NCBI RefSeq assembly: GCF_900156805.1
Contig: NZ_FTOQ01000010.1
Coordinates: forward strand, 1-64,000
Source of the DNA: Roseivivax lentus
Lineage (GTDB): Bacteria > Pseudomonadota > Alphaproteobacteria > Rhodobacterales > Rhodobacteraceae
Length of the DNA: 64,000 nucleotides
Direction of reading: 5' to 3'
Positions 26,100 to 34,785 of this stretch are shown piece after piece (the first letter of the stretch is position 1; the number at the start of each line of letters is the position of its first letter). Below the pieces are notes generated by a model. The model worked only from the letters and a program-made list of their open reading frames with translations, was not told the origin of the DNA and made no database searches. The position numbers and the translations under genes are program-made.

Positions 26100-27350
26100 A
26101 TGATCGCCTTCTGGATCGCAAGCGTCGCCATGACGCTACTGGTGGCCGCATTGATCGCGTTGGCCTTGATACGCCGCCAGCGCGCGGGCCGCGCCGACAC
26201 GGCGTCCGATATCGGCGTCTATCGCGACCAGCTGCGCGAGGTGGACCGCGATCTCGAACGGGGCGTGATCGGCCCCGAGGAGGCCGAGCGGCTGCGCACG
26301 GAAGTCTCACGCAGGATCCTCGCCGCCGATGCCGCCGCGCAGCACAAACCCGACGGCGCGTCCCAGCCGCGGGGATTGTCGCTCGCCGTGGCCGTGCTGG
26401 TCGGGGCCTTCCTCATGGGCATGAGCCTCTATCTCTACGGCACGCTCGGTGCGCCCGGCTACGGCGATCTGGGCCTTGCGGACCGCATCGCCCAGGCCGA
26501 GGAGGCGCGTGCCAACCGCCCCGACCAGGCCAGCGCCGAGGCGCAGGTCCCCGCGACGGAGCCGACCGAGCCGCCTGCGCCGGAATATCTCGCACTCGTG
26601 GAGCGCCTGCGCGGCGCGGTGGCCGAACGGCAGGACGATCTGCAGGGCTTCCAGCTTCTGGCGCGCTCCGAGGCGGCGCTGGGCAATTACAAGGCCGCTT
26701 ATCAGGCGCAGCAACGGATCATCGCGCTGAAGGGCGATGACGCCACCGCGAAGGATTACGTCGATCTTGCGGACATGATGATCCTCGCCGCCGGCGGCTA
26801 TGTCTCGCCCGAGGCTGAGCGCGCGCTTCAGGCAGGCCTCGCCCGTGATCCCGAGAACGGCGTGGCCACCTATTACGCCGGCCTCAGCTTTGCGCAGACC
26901 GGGCGGCCCGACCGCGCCTTCCGGATCTGGGACGGGCTGTTGCGCCGGTCTTCGGCCGACGATCCGTGGGTCGCGCCCATCGCGAGCCAGATCGACGAGA
27001 TGGCCTGGCGCGCCGGCATGCAGGACTACACGCCGCCCCTGCCCGACCCCGCTGTGCCCGCAGCCCCCCTGCCCGGCCCCAGCGCGGAGGACATGGACGC
27101 CGCCGGAGAGATGAGCGCCGAGGCCCGCCAGGAGATGATCGCGGGCATGGTTGCACGCCTCTCCGACCGCTTGTCGCGCCAAGGCGGGACGCCCGAGGAA
27201 TGGGCGCGGCTCATCACCGCTTACGGCGTTCTGGGCGACGCCGACCAGGCGCGCGCGATTTGGAACAATGCGCAGGAGGTCTTCCTGGGCAATTCCGAAG
27301 CGCTCGAGGTGGTGCGCGAAGGTGCGCGCAGCGCCGGTGTCGCGGAATGA
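26100..27350 (+). CDS. ccmI: Cytochrome c maturation protein CcmI
   Basis: 416 residues from the ATG at 26100. There are two transmembrane helices (FWIASVAMTLLVAALIALAL, and about residues 82-102) with a cytoplasmic loop between them carrying VYRDQLREVDRDLERGVIGPEEAE, the CcmI signature. The periplasmic part has TPR-like repeats (GNYKAAYQAQQRII, DPENGVATYYAGLSFAQTG) that hold apocytochrome c for the heme ligase. The stop overlaps the ruvX start (ATGA). The order ccmI-ruvX-DUF1289 is usual in Rhodobacteraceae. Confidence 0.92.
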   Translation: MIAFWIASVAMTLLVAALIALALIRRQRAGRADTASDIGVYRDQLREVDRDLERGVIGPEEAERLRTEVSRRILAADAAAQHKPDGASQPRGLSLAVAVLVGAFLMGMSLYLYGTLGAPGYGDLGLADRIAQAEEARANRPDQASAEAQVPATEPTEPPAPEYLALVERLRGAVAERQDDLQGFQLLARSEAALGNYKAAYQAQQRIIALKGDDATAKDYVDLADMMILAAGGYVSPEAERALQAGLARDPENGVATYYAGLSFAQTGRPDRAFRIWDGLLRRSSADDPWVAPIASQIDEMAWRAGMQDYTPPLPDPAVPAAPLPGPSAEDMDAAGEMSAEARQEMIAGMVARLSDRLSRQGGTPEEWARLITAYGVLGDADQARAIWNNAQEVFLGNSEALEVVREGARSAGVAE

Positions 27351-27826
27351 TCCACGAGTCCCTCGAAGCGGCGGCGGAGGCGCTGCCGCCGATGCGGGCG
27401 CTGGCCGGGCTCGATCTGGGCGACAAGACCATCGGGGTCGCGGTGTCGGACCGGCTTCTGACCGTGGCCACCCCGCTCGAGACGATCAAGCGGCGCAAGT
27501 TCACCCTCGATGCCGAGGCACTGATCGCGATCCTGACCTCGCGCGAGATCGGCGGCGTGGTGCTCGGCCTGCCGCGCAACATGGATGGCAGCGAGGGCCC
27601 GCGCTGCCAGAAGACCCGCGCCTTCGCGCGCAATCTCGTGCGGCTCTGGGACGGACCGATCGCCTTCTGGGATGAACGCCTGTCCACCGTGGCCGCCGAA
27701 CGCGCGCTTCTCGAAGCGGATACGTCGCGAAAAAGACGCGCCGAACTGATAGATCACGTCGCGGCGTCATACATCTTGCAGGGCGCACTCGACCGCATTA
27801 GGCATCTGCGTCAGGGACAGGGATAG
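27347..27826 (+). CDS. ruvX: Putative pre-16S rRNA nuclease / Holliday junction resolvase-like YqgF
   Basis: 159 residues with an RNase H-like fold: LAGLDLGDKTIGVAVSD holds the first catalytic Asp, VLGLPRNMDG the middle strand, and FWDERLSTVAAER the second acidic site. ELIDHVAASYILQ closes the domain. The family matures the 5' end of 16S rRNA in E. coli and was earlier called a resolvase. Its ATG overlaps the ccmI stop by four bases, and it ends two bases before the DUF1289 gene. Confidence 0.92.
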   Translation: MIHESLEAAAEALPPMRALAGLDLGDKTIGVAVSDRLLTVATPLETIKRRKFTLDAEALIAILTSREIGGVVLGLPRNMDGSEGPRCQKTRAFARNLVRLWDGPIAFWDERLSTVAAERALLEADTSRKRRAELIDHVAASYILQGALDRIRHLRQGQG

Positions 27827-27828
27827 GG

Positions 27829-28095
27829 ATGTTCACCATGACCGACCGGCAGACGCCGTCAGAGAAGGTCTGGCGCCGCGACGAGATCGAAAGCCCCTGC
27901 GTGCAGACCTGCGTCGTTCATCCCGCCGAACGCATTTGTGTCGGCTGCCTGCGCACCATCGAGGAAATCACCGGCTGGTCCCGCATGAGCGCCGAGGAGC
28001 GCCGCGCGATCATGGCCGAACTGCCCGACCGCGCACCGCGTCTGAAAAAGCGCCGGGGTGGCCGCGAAGCCCGGATCGCGACCGACCAGACCTGA
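27829..28095 (+). CDS. DUF1289 domain protein
   Basis: 88 residues. It has the DUF1289 pattern SPCVQTCVVHP, ICVGCLRTIEEI, W, then SAEERRAIMAELPDR. The four Cys suggest a small metal- or cluster-binding module. It forms a three-gene unit with ccmI and ruvX. Met1 or Met4 could be the start; spacing from ruvX favours 27829. No function is established. Confidence 0.88.
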   Translation: MFTMTDRQTPSEKVWRRDEIESPCVQTCVVHPAERICVGCLRTIEEITGWSRMSAEERRAIMAELPDRAPRLKKRRGGREARIATDQT

Positions 28096-28135
28096 CGCCA
28101 TAGCCGTCGGGATCGCCGTCCCGGACCACGGCCGC

Positions 28136-29110
28136 TCAGGCCGCCGTCGCGGGCACCGCATCCTCCGCGATGGTCACCACATTCGCCAGCGAAAAGCCCT
28201 TCACGGCCCCGTCCACGATCCGCGCGATGGTGACCGCCTCCGCGCCCTCGCCCAGCGTCAGAAGCGCATCGTCGCCGTCTTCCGCCACGCTCAGGTCCAG
28301 AGCGTCATCCTCGGGGCCGAGGAACAGCTCGAGCAGGTCTTCCTCCGCGCCCTCGGTGGCGAAATCGGTGATCGTCGCGGTGTTTTCCGGCACCGGTTCC
28401 CCGGCACCGCGATCGATCGAGATGATGAAGGTATCGCTGTCTGCGCCGCCGGTCAGCTGATCCGTGCCCGGCCCGCCATCGAGCACGTCCGCACCCGCGC
28501 CGCCCTCGAGCGTATCGTTGCCCTCAAGGCCCAGAACCGTGTCGTTGCCGTCATTGCCACGCACCACGTCGTCATTGGCCCCGCCTTCGACGATGTCGTC
28601 GCCGTCGCCGCCGCGCAGGTCATCCTCGCCGAGGCCGCCTTGCAGCGTGTCATCGCCGTTCTCGCCCCTGATGCTGTCATTGCCGTCATTGCCCTTGATG
28701 GAATCGGCACCATCGCCCCCGTCGAGAAGGTCATCGCCGGTCCCGCCCAGCAGGCTGTCGTCGTTGATCCCGCCGTCGAGCAGGTCGTCATCCGGTCCGC
28801 CCTCGAGCAGGTCGCGACCGCCCTCGCCCAGCAGCGTGTCGTTGCCGTCGCCGCCCGAAAGGGCATCGTTGCCGGAACTGCCCTCGATGAAGTCGTTCCC
28901 GCCGAGCCCGCGGACGAAGTCGTCGCCGGAACTGGCGTCGAAGCGGTCGTCGCCCTCCGTCAGGTCGAGATCATCGTCGACGCCCGTTGAAAGCGGCGGC
29001 TCGCCGACCTCTCCGGACGTGTCTGTGGTGGTGTCGTCGTCATCGTCGTCATCGCGAAAGACGAGCGTCGAGATGAGCACAAAAGGCAAAGCGCTGAGCA
29101 GCCACAACAT
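28136..29110 (-). CDS. Calcium-binding repeat (RTX-type) protein, membrane anchored or secreted
   Basis: 324 residues from the ATG at 29110. It starts with a short hydrophobic segment (MLWLLSALPFVLISTLVF) directly followed by an Asp run (DDDDDDDTTT). About 12-15 nonapeptide repeats of the type GGxGxDxLx then span residues 60-220 and would form a parallel beta-roll that binds calcium. The C-terminal part (FIISIDRGAGEPVPENTATI) resembles the M10/serralysin C-terminal domain used for type I secretion. No protease active site is present, so this is a repeat-only member. Confidence 0.85.
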   Translation of the reverse strand: MLWLLSALPFVLISTLVFRDDDDDDDTTTDTSGEVGEPPLSTGVDDDLDLTEGDDRFDASSGDDFVRGLGGNDFIEGSSGNDALSGGDGNDTLLGEGGRDLLEGGPDDDLLDGGINDDSLLGGTGDDLLDGGDGADSIKGNDGNDSIRGENGDDTLQGGLGEDDLRGGDGDDIVEGGANDDVVRGNDGNDTVLGLEGNDTLEGGAGADVLDGGPGTDQLTGGADSDTFIISIDRGAGEPVPENTATITDFATEGAEEDLLELFLGPEDDALDLSVAEDGDDALLTLGEGAEAVTIARIVDGAVKGFSLANVVTIAEDAVPATAA

Positions 29111-29224
29111 GAAACCATCCCCCCCGGTAAAACACTGCAATCGCACCATGATCCGCGCGAACCGGCAGAATGGGAAGCTTTATTTCCGATTGTCGCCGTG
29201 CCGGAAACAAATGCATGGGCGCGC

Positions 29225-29245
29225 CCGAATTGCGCCACAATTCGG
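29225..29245 (-). terminator. Hairpin downstream of dusA
   Basis: The arms CCGAATTG (29225-29232) and CAATTCGG (29238-29245) are perfect with a five-base loop. It is 23 bases past the dusA stop; the T content after the stem on the minus strand is modest (GCATTTGTTT). Confidence 0.5.
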
Positions 29246-29267
29246 CCATCATTTATGGGGGCGATGG

Positions 29268-30281
29268 TCAGGCGGGCACGCACGCCCAGGCGGCGTCCCG
29301 CGCGAGGTGCATCTCCTCCAGCGCGCGCAGCACCAGCGCGCCGTCGGCGCCGGGCCGGGTGGCGTTTTCCGACAGGACCCGCCGCCATGTGCGTGCCCCG
29401 GGCCGCCCGGCAAAGAGCCCCAGCATGTGCCGCATGACCTGATGGAGCTTGCCGCCCGCCGCGATATGCGCCTCGATATAGGGCAGCATCGCCCGCGCCG
29501 CGTCCTCGGGCGCGATGGGCTCCACGTCCTGTCCGAAGATGCGCCGGTCCGCCTCGGCGAGGATATCCCAGGGCCGGTGATAGGCCGCCCGCCCGATCAT
29601 GACCCCGTCGAGACCCGCCGCAAGGAAGCGCTCCGCCGCCTCCAGCGTCTCGATCCCGCCATTGATCGACAGGTGCAGGTCGGAAAACGCCGTCTTCATC
29701 CGCGCCACGAGGTCGTAATCGAGCGGCGGAATATCCCGGTTCTCCTTCGGGCTGAGGCCCTGCAGCCAGGCCTTGCGGGCATGCACGATGACCCGTTCGC
29801 AGCCCGCATAGCGGATCCGGGCCAGGAAATCCGGCAGCACCGTCTCGGGGTCCTGATCGTCCACGCCGATGCGGCATTTCACCGTGACGGGCACCGACAC
29901 CGCATCCCGCATGGCCCGCACGGCCCGCGCGACCGTGTCGGGCGCGGTCATCAGAACCGCGCCGAACGTGCCCGATTGCACGCGATCCGACGGGCAGCCG
30001 CAATTGAGATTGATCTCGTCATACCCCGCCTCTTCCCCGAGCCGCGCCGCCTCGGCCAGCTCCGCAGCATCGCTGCCACCGAGTTGCAGCGCCACCGGAT
30101 GCTCACGCGGGTCATGGTCCAGGAGATGCAGCGCGCCCCCCCGCACCAACGCCGGCGCGGTGACCATCTCGGTATAGAGCAACGTCTCCTTAGAGAGCAC
30201 CCGGTGGAACACCCGGCAATGCCGGTCGGTCCAGTCCATCATAGGGGCCGTGGATAATCTAGCGTGTTGTTTTATATGCAT
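29268..30281 (-). CDS. dusA: tRNA-dihydrouridine(20/20a) synthase DusA
   Basis: 337 residues. An FMN enzyme that reduces U20/U20a in the tRNA D-loop. Family marks are STAPMMDWTDRHCR at the N terminus, NLNCGCPSDRVQ with the catalytic Cys96, NGGIETLEAAERFL, and GVMIGRAAYHRPW for phosphate binding. The first seven residues (MHIKQHA) come from AT-rich DNA unlike the rest of the gene, and a decayed integrase lies directly upstream. dusA is a known target of one integrase family that inserts at this exact end, so the 5' end is probably a hybrid left by integration. Confidence 0.93.
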   Translation of the reverse strand: MHIKQHARLSTAPMMDWTDRHCRVFHRVLSKETLLYTEMVTAPALVRGGALHLLDHDPREHPVALQLGGSDAAELAEAARLGEEAGYDEINLNCGCPSDRVQSGTFGAVLMTAPDTVARAVRAMRDAVSVPVTVKCRIGVDDQDPETVLPDFLARIRYAGCERVIVHARKAWLQGLSPKENRDIPPLDYDLVARMKTAFSDLHLSINGGIETLEAAERFLAAGLDGVMIGRAAYHRPWDILAEADRRIFGQDVEPIAPEDAARAMLPYIEAHIAAGGKLHQVMRHMLGLFAGRPGARTWRRVLSENATRPGADGALVLRALEEMHLARDAAWACVPA

Positions 30282-30402
30282 TTTTTATGTATCTTCAAAC
30301 TGTTGGCGGCGGATGCTGCTACGCTGGAATACGCCCCGATATCCCCAAATTTGCCCCTCTACGACGACTCATTGCACACACAGCGCACACGAAAATGGCC
30401 TC
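30282..30402 (-). promoter_or_regulatory. AT-rich segment upstream of dusA, likely promoter from integrated DNA
   Basis: The first 30 bases are strongly AT-rich for this genome and reach into the dusA start (TTTTATATGC, TTTTTTATG). Read on the minus strand this gives ACATAAAAAATGC with TATAAAA nearby, which could serve as promoter and leader. No target repeat of dusA DNA was found elsewhere in the window. Confidence 0.35.
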
Positions 30403-30403
30403 C

Positions 30404-31573
30404 ATAACCAAGCTCCCCTCCGGTGCCTGACCCGCGTCCAGATCAGACGAAAGGGCCGCTTTTCTGCGCGAGACGTTCCTCCGCCGCGACGACGCCCATC
30501 GTTGGGCCCGCCAGGCGGAGACCCGGGTCGATCAGGGGCTGGCGCCGAACAAGTCGTCCGTTTCCCGCCTCCAGACCTTTGACGACCTCATCGACCTTCA
30601 TATAGCCGATATGTGCGAGGTAGGGAAACCGCCGCGTCGCGAGCCAAGGCCGCCACGCTCACGACGCTCAAGCGCGATCTCGGCAAAGAGAGGGTCAGGC
30701 ACCTCGATCGGTAGAAGCTGATCGACGTCGGCAAGATGCGCGCGGAGTTAGGTGAGGCGCGGCATGTAAATCGGTCCAGTGGACCGATTTGAGAGCCGAA
30801 CGGCCCGGTGACGCTCGGGATCGACATCGGCGTGATCGAGATGATCATCACCCACGCCGCAGCCGTGCACGGGCTCGACATCTCTCCGGAGCCCGTCGAT
30901 CTGGCGCGTGTCGCGCTCAAGCGTCTCGGGCTGATCGGCAAGGGCACGAAGCGGGAACGTCGCCCCACCAGCGATGAGTTGAACCGCCTCTTCCGTTGCT
31001 TCTATTACAACGATCGCCTGACCCTGCCGATGACGCGGATAGTCAAGTTCGCGGTGGCCACGGCCGTGCGGCTCGACGAGATCTGCCGCGTCAAATGGAC
31101 CGATCTCGACGTGGACCGACGGATGCTCATGATCCGCGACCGCAAGGATCCTCGCAACAAGACCGGCAACGACCAGCGGATCCCCCTTTTCGCTGCCAAC
31201 GGGTTCGACGCCTGGGCGCTGGTCACTGAACAGGCCAAGTATCTGGATCTCACCAACGGGCGGATCTTTCCCTATAACTCGAAATCGGTCGGTACAGCCT
31301 TCCGGCGCGCCTGCGTCGAGGTCGGCGTGAAGGACCTGCATTTCCACGACTTGCGCCATGAAGGCACAAGCCGCCTGTTCGAGGCCGGGTTCGCGATCGA
31401 ACAGGTCTCGCTGGTCACCGGCCACAAGGATTGGAAGATGCGTCGCCGCACGCCGGCCCCGGTTTCGCGACGGCTCGTAGCCGAAAAATCCGGCGAAAAC
31501 TTCTGTAGAACCCGTCCCGGACATGGCATGCGGGCCGCGTGCCAGATTGGTGGCAAGCGACGGCGCTCATGAC
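30404..31573 (+). pseudogene. Tyrosine recombinase (dusA-type integrase), decayed
   Basis: An integrase starting MASITKLPSG at about 30404 can be followed through three frames. A stop and shift come after LPSGA, another shift at about 30475 (ETFLRRDDAHRW), and another near 30645 (SRAKAATLTTLKRDLG). A TAG follows at about 30714, then a lost stretch replaced by a palindrome. The rest is open from 30808: GPVTLGIDIG, then the catalytic-domain arginine in AVRLDEICR, the Lys region DRKDPRNKTGND, HDLRHEG and GHKDWKM. The nucleophilic Tyr expected right after (RRYTHL) is missing: the codons read RRRTPAP and the frame then degenerates. The gene is non-functional. It lies head-on to the dusA 5' end, as expected for dusA-directed elements. 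Confidence 0.85.
30768..30790. repeat. Perfect 11-bp palindrome inside the integrase remnant
   Basis: AAATCGGTCCA (30768-30778), one G, then TGGACCGATTT (30780-30790). It lies where the integrase has lost coding sequence. The distal half, GGACCGATTTGA, recurs at 32053-32064 just before the M15-type gene. It may be an element end, a recombination scar or an operator. Confidence 0.6.
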
Positions 31574-32076
31574 ACATGGTTGTCAACCTGCCCGCCGCTC
31601 CCCTCGCCTGTCAAGTGCGTTCCTTGACACCCGGGTCAAGCAAACGGGCCCAGACCCGAAGACGACTTACGGGAAGTGCAGGCGCAGACGCCCATCCGTC
31701 AGGCGATGAAACCTTTTAGCCGCAAGGTCATGAACATCTGTGTCCCGACACCCTTTGCTTTTTCACCCCTGTCTTTCTGCTTCTGGCGCAGGTCTTCCAG
31801 GGCCATCGCTTTTATCTCCCCGCGTAATCAGGAGCCTTTAGGGCCCGAGGGTCATCCCTTCATGCGGGCTACAGGTTGTAAGTGACGCCAAACCGCGCGT
31901 GGGTTCACGCCGCGCGCAAGTCGCGTGCGGGGCGCAACTACCTTTGGCGGACCTCATGCAAGCAACAGGGTGCGCCTTCGAGCCATCCGTAGAGAGGAAC
32001 GCGCAACGGGGTCCAAACCCTGCTTCGATCTGACGGCACTCACGTGCAACACGGACCGATTTGAAAGGGGTTTGAG
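31574..32076. other. Non-coding stretch between integrase remnant and M15 gene
   Basis: Some 500 bases without a convincing gene. A short open frame at 31676-31885 (69 codons) has no family features or good ribosome site. GGACCGATTTGA at 32053-32064 repeats a half of the palindrome at 30768-30790. AAAGGGG at about 32064-32070 serves as the ribosome site of the next gene. It is probably eroded element DNA. Confidence 0.4.
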
Positions 32077-32949
32077 ATGGCGCAGCGTCTCGGCATGATC
32101 GCTCTGGGGTTACTTGCCGCTGCGGTGGTGTTGATCGCACCGGTGATCTGGCAGGTGATGCGCGGGGACCAAACGGCTCTGCCGGGAAGCTCCGTGGGCG
32201 CGCAAGTGCCCGTTGCGGACGCTTTGCAGGCAGAGATCGCAGCCCTCCGGCGCGAAGTCGAAACGCTGCGCGAGCGGGTCGACGGGCTCGATGCGCGTAC
32301 GGCCATCGGGCTCTCCAGCGCAACTGCGCCGGGTCTGGGCGGCGCAATCGCTCCCGCGCAAGCTGCCATCGCCGCGCGGGTTCCCTTGGCCGACAGTCTC
32401 AAGGACGACTTTGCGCAGGTGGTGCTGATCGCCGGTCGTCGGAACGCCAATGACGGGCTCACGGTGGCCTCGCCTCGCTTTCTGCGGGACACCTTTGGCC
32501 TGCCTGGCGCGCAGCTTGGCGATGAGTGCGGTGCCTTGACCAACCCACGCCTGCGCAATCTCATCGCCACCGAAGACGTCGGCCCGATCCGCGCGCGCCT
32601 CTTGGCGCCGGCGCTGGCCTCCCTGCGCGCGGTCTTTGCCGAGATCGAGGCCTTCGAGCCCGAGCTTTACGCGCGGATCGCTTCCTCCGGCTCGCTCTGT
32701 GTGCGGCTCATCCGTGGCTCGGCAAGTGCGGCTTCCGCCCACGCCTACGGGCTCGCGGTCGACCTCAACATCGATGGCGAATTGGACGGCTTCGCCGATG
32801 GGCGAACGCAGTTGGGTCTGATCCTGCTGGCTGAGTTTTTCAACAAGGCAGGCTGGATCTGGGGTGCGGGCTTCAGCCGCGAAGACAGCATGCACTTCGA
32901 AGTCAGCCGCGAGAAGATCGAGGAATGGCGCAGCCTGGGGCTTCTTTAG
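32077..32949 (+). CDS. M15-family peptidoglycan peptidase-like protein
   Basis: 290 residues. An N-terminal signal or anchor helix (LGMIALGLLAAAVVLIAPVI) is followed by a short coiled coil (EIAALRREVETLRERVDGLD). The C-terminal half is a D-alanyl-D-alanine carboxypeptidase/VanY-like domain. Zinc ligands fit His222 and Asp229 in SAHAYGLAVDLN and His273 in DSMHFEVS. It would act on peptide cross-bridges in the periplasm. Its position next to type VI genes suggests cell-wall remodelling for secretion-complex assembly, or an unrelated wall role. No immunity-like partner is adjacent. Confidence 0.82.
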   Translation: MAQRLGMIALGLLAAAVVLIAPVIWQVMRGDQTALPGSSVGAQVPVADALQAEIAALRREVETLRERVDGLDARTAIGLSSATAPGLGGAIAPAQAAIAARVPLADSLKDDFAQVVLIAGRRNANDGLTVASPRFLRDTFGLPGAQLGDECGALTNPRLRNLIATEDVGPIRARLLAPALASLRAVFAEIEAFEPELYARIASSGSLCVRLIRGSASAASAHAYGLAVDLNIDGELDGFADGRTQLGLILLAEFFNKAGWIWGAGFSREDSMHFEVSREKIEEWRSLGLL

Positions 32950-32957
32950 AGCGCGCA

Positions 32958-32988
32958 TGAACCTTGTCGCGCAGCCGCGCCACTCAAG
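32958..32988 (+). promoter_or_regulatory. Putative ECF sigma promoter upstream of the 285-residue gene
   Basis: TGAACCTT (32958-32965), a 16-base spacer, then ACTCAAG (32982-32988), 28 bases before the ATG at 33017. The same pattern with the same spacing occurs at 34131 and 37530. The -35 box resembles the GAACTT class of ECF sigma factors. Confidence 0.6.
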
Positions 32989-33016
32989 AAAACGGCATCA
33001 AATACGGAGACCCCCG

Positions 33017-33874
33017 ATGACCAACCTCAACGGACAATGGCAAGCTGAGTGGAAACGGCGCTTGGCCTATTTCAACAAGGAAGTCGGCAATGCAGAAAAG
33101 AAGGTGAAAGAGAAAAATCTGCGCCAGAGAGTATTTGCCAAATTCCACAAGGCCAAGAAACCCGCCGAGACGGAGTTGTCCCAGCTTTTCGGCAAAATGG
33201 ATGAAGCCTACAGGATCGCCCAAGATGCGCCGGCAGATCAGGCCAAAACCGCCTTCGACAATTTCGAGAAGCTGATCAAGCTCGTCGGCAAGAAAGCCAG
33301 TACCAAAGTGGCTCAGCTTTTCGTGACGCTCACCGACAAGGCGGTGGAGGCCGACATGGGCCGGGCGGAACTGGAGCAGAAGAAGAAGGACATCACCAAT
33401 CTCAGCAGGATCCTGCAGAACGACGTGGACACTCTGATAACCAATGCGCATGCGAGTCTCGTCCGGATGCGCAAATCGCGCAACGCCCGCGGCGAAAAGG
33501 ACATGGCATCCGCAGTGCGTTCCCTCGGCGACCCCAAGGTCCTGAAAACTGCGCTTCTGTCCAACTTCAAGAAAGGCCTCGCCTGGCACGGAAAGGCCAA
33601 CCGCAAACCGGATGTCGAGTTCTTCAACAAGGGCATCAATCAGGTCTGCCGCGACGTGAACGCCTGCATCGTGAACCTTGAGTTGATCTATACCGGCAAT
33701 GCGGAAAGACGGCTCTTTCAAGCGGCGAAGCAATTCACCGGGCTGTACGGAAACCGCGACAAGAAGCTTGATCCGAAACGGGGTCACGACTTCGAGACGG
33801 TGATCGAGGAACTGGCGGACCTCAAGAAGGTGCTGATGGATCTGGGTCGCTGGGGCCAGACCATTCGCACATGA
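33017..33874 (+). CDS. Hypothetical helical cytoplasmic protein in type VI-linked cluster
   Basis: 285 residues, Lys-rich and almost entirely helical (NKEVGNAEKKVKEKNLRQ, RILQNDVDTLITNAHASLVRM). No signal peptide, no membrane segment and no family I recognise. It has its own promoter of the shared ECF type and a hairpin after it, so it is a monocistronic member of the same regulon as the sigma factor and kinase genes. The start at 33017 follows GGAGA. The basic charge sets it apart from its acidic neighbours. Confidence 0.8.
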   Translation: MTNLNGQWQAEWKRRLAYFNKEVGNAEKKVKEKNLRQRVFAKFHKAKKPAETELSQLFGKMDEAYRIAQDAPADQAKTAFDNFEKLIKLVGKKASTKVAQLFVTLTDKAVEADMGRAELEQKKKDITNLSRILQNDVDTLITNAHASLVRMRKSRNARGEKDMASAVRSLGDPKVLKTALLSNFKKGLAWHGKANRKPDVEFFNKGINQVCRDVNACIVNLELIYTGNAERRLFQAAKQFTGLYGNRDKKLDPKRGHDFETVIEELADLKKVLMDLGRWGQTIRT

Positions 33875-33903
33875 TTCCCCGATTTCTCTCGAAACTTACC
33901 AGG

Positions 33904-33921
33904 CGGCCCTCTCAAGGGCCG
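33904..33921 (+). terminator. Short hairpin after the 285-residue gene
   Basis: CGGCCCT (33904-33910) and AGGGCCG (33915-33921) with a four-base loop, then TCTTGCGTT. A moderate terminator. The remaining DNA to 34130 has no gene. Confidence 0.5.
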
Positions 33922-34130
33922 TCTTGCGTTCGTCGAGTGCCCAGAAAGTGTGCGCCTCGACGCCGAAACCCTGCCGTATCGGATGGATTTTTTCCGGATC
34001 GCTCGCTTTCAGTGGGAATTCAAACGCTCTTTCACACGTTAGCGCCAACAGCCTTTCCCTAGGGTCAACGCACAAACGGGGCTTCCGCATTCGGGACAGA
34101 CACGCTCCGAAAATTTGTTTGCAGGGGTCG

Positions 34131-34161
34131 TGAACCTTTCGGCGCAGCCGGGGGACCAAAG
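34131..34161 (+). promoter_or_regulatory. Putative autoregulated ECF sigma promoter
   Basis: TGAACCTT (34131-34138), a 16-base spacer, ACCAAAG (34155-34161), 24 bases before the sigma-factor ATG. The spacer shares CGCAGCCG with the 32958 copy. ECF genes very often drive their own operon from such a site. Confidence 0.65.
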
Positions 34162-34185
34162 ACTACGAAAGAGGAAATCGAAGCC

Positions 34186-34785
34186 ATGCGTTTGCTTAAA
34201 TCCATCACGACACGGGGCAAGGCTCCGGCCGCATTGACGGATGACGCGTTGATCGCAGCCGTTGCCGGCGGGGATGTGACTGCGTTCGAACACATTCACA
34301 AGAAGTACTTTCCCAAGCTGATGCATTTCGCCCGCCGCATCACCGGCAGTGCAGAAGCCGCAGAAGAGGTGGCCAACGATGTGCTGATGACGGTCTGGCG
34401 GACAGCGGACCGCTTCGAGGGGCGCTCCAAGCCCTCGACCTGGATATTCGGCATCGCCTACCGCGTTGCGATGAAACAGCGCACGAAACTGCAGCGCCGC
34501 AGTGGTGATGTGGAACTCGACGAAGGCATGGTCGCCGGGCAGGACGATACGGCAGAAACCGTCATACGCGGTACCGACCTGAAAAACGCGCTTGAACAAC
34601 TCAAGCCGGAGCTTCGCGCGGTGGTCGAGCTGACCTACTATAACGGCTACCTCTACACCGAGATCGCGGAAATCCTCGACTGCCCGGTGGGCACCGTGCA
34701 GACGCGGATGATGACGGCCCGCAGACGCTTGCGCGACATCCTCGCCGACGAAGAAACGATAGGCACAGAAAATGAAGTTGCATGA
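34186..34785 (+). CDS. ECF-type RNA polymerase sigma factor
   Basis: 199 residues. Region 2 reads FEHIHKKYFPKLMHFARRIT, then AEEVANDVLMTVWRTADRFEG and STWIFGIAYRVAMKQ. Region 4 (ALEQLKPELRAVVELTYYNG, YTEIAEILDCPVGTVQTRM) provides the -35 helix-turn-helix. The stop is 14 bases inside the next gene, an anti-sigma factor, so the two are coupled. It is probably controlled by its own promoter at 34131 and by release from the anti-sigma factor. A GAGG site precedes the ATG. Confidence 0.92.
   Translation: MRLLKSITTRGKAPAALTDDALIAAVAGGDVTAFEHIHKKYFPKLMHFARRITGSAEAAEEVANDVLMTVWRTADRFEGRSKPSTWIFGIAYRVAMKQRTKLQRRSGDVELDEGMVAGQDDTAETVIRGTDLKNALEQLKPELRAVVELTYYNGYLYTEIAEILDCPVGTVQTRMMTARRRLRDILADEETIGTENEVA

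Noticed and set aside
26413-27217. Minus-strand frames opposite ccmI
   Set aside because: Shadows of the certain ccmI gene.
28470-28940. A DNA tandem repeat or CRISPR-like array
   Set aside because: The periodicity of about 27 bases is the coding of calcium-binding nonapeptides in the minus-strand gene, with no constant repeat and variable spacer.
28058-30257. Plus-strand frames opposite the calcium-repeat gene and dusA
   Set aside because: Their repetitive Ser/Pro or Val/Ala content simply mirrors the Asp/Gly repeats; no start sites.
30281-32076. A tRNA gene as the integration site
   Set aside because: No cloverleaf or conserved T-loop was seen; the dusA 5' end explains the integrase.
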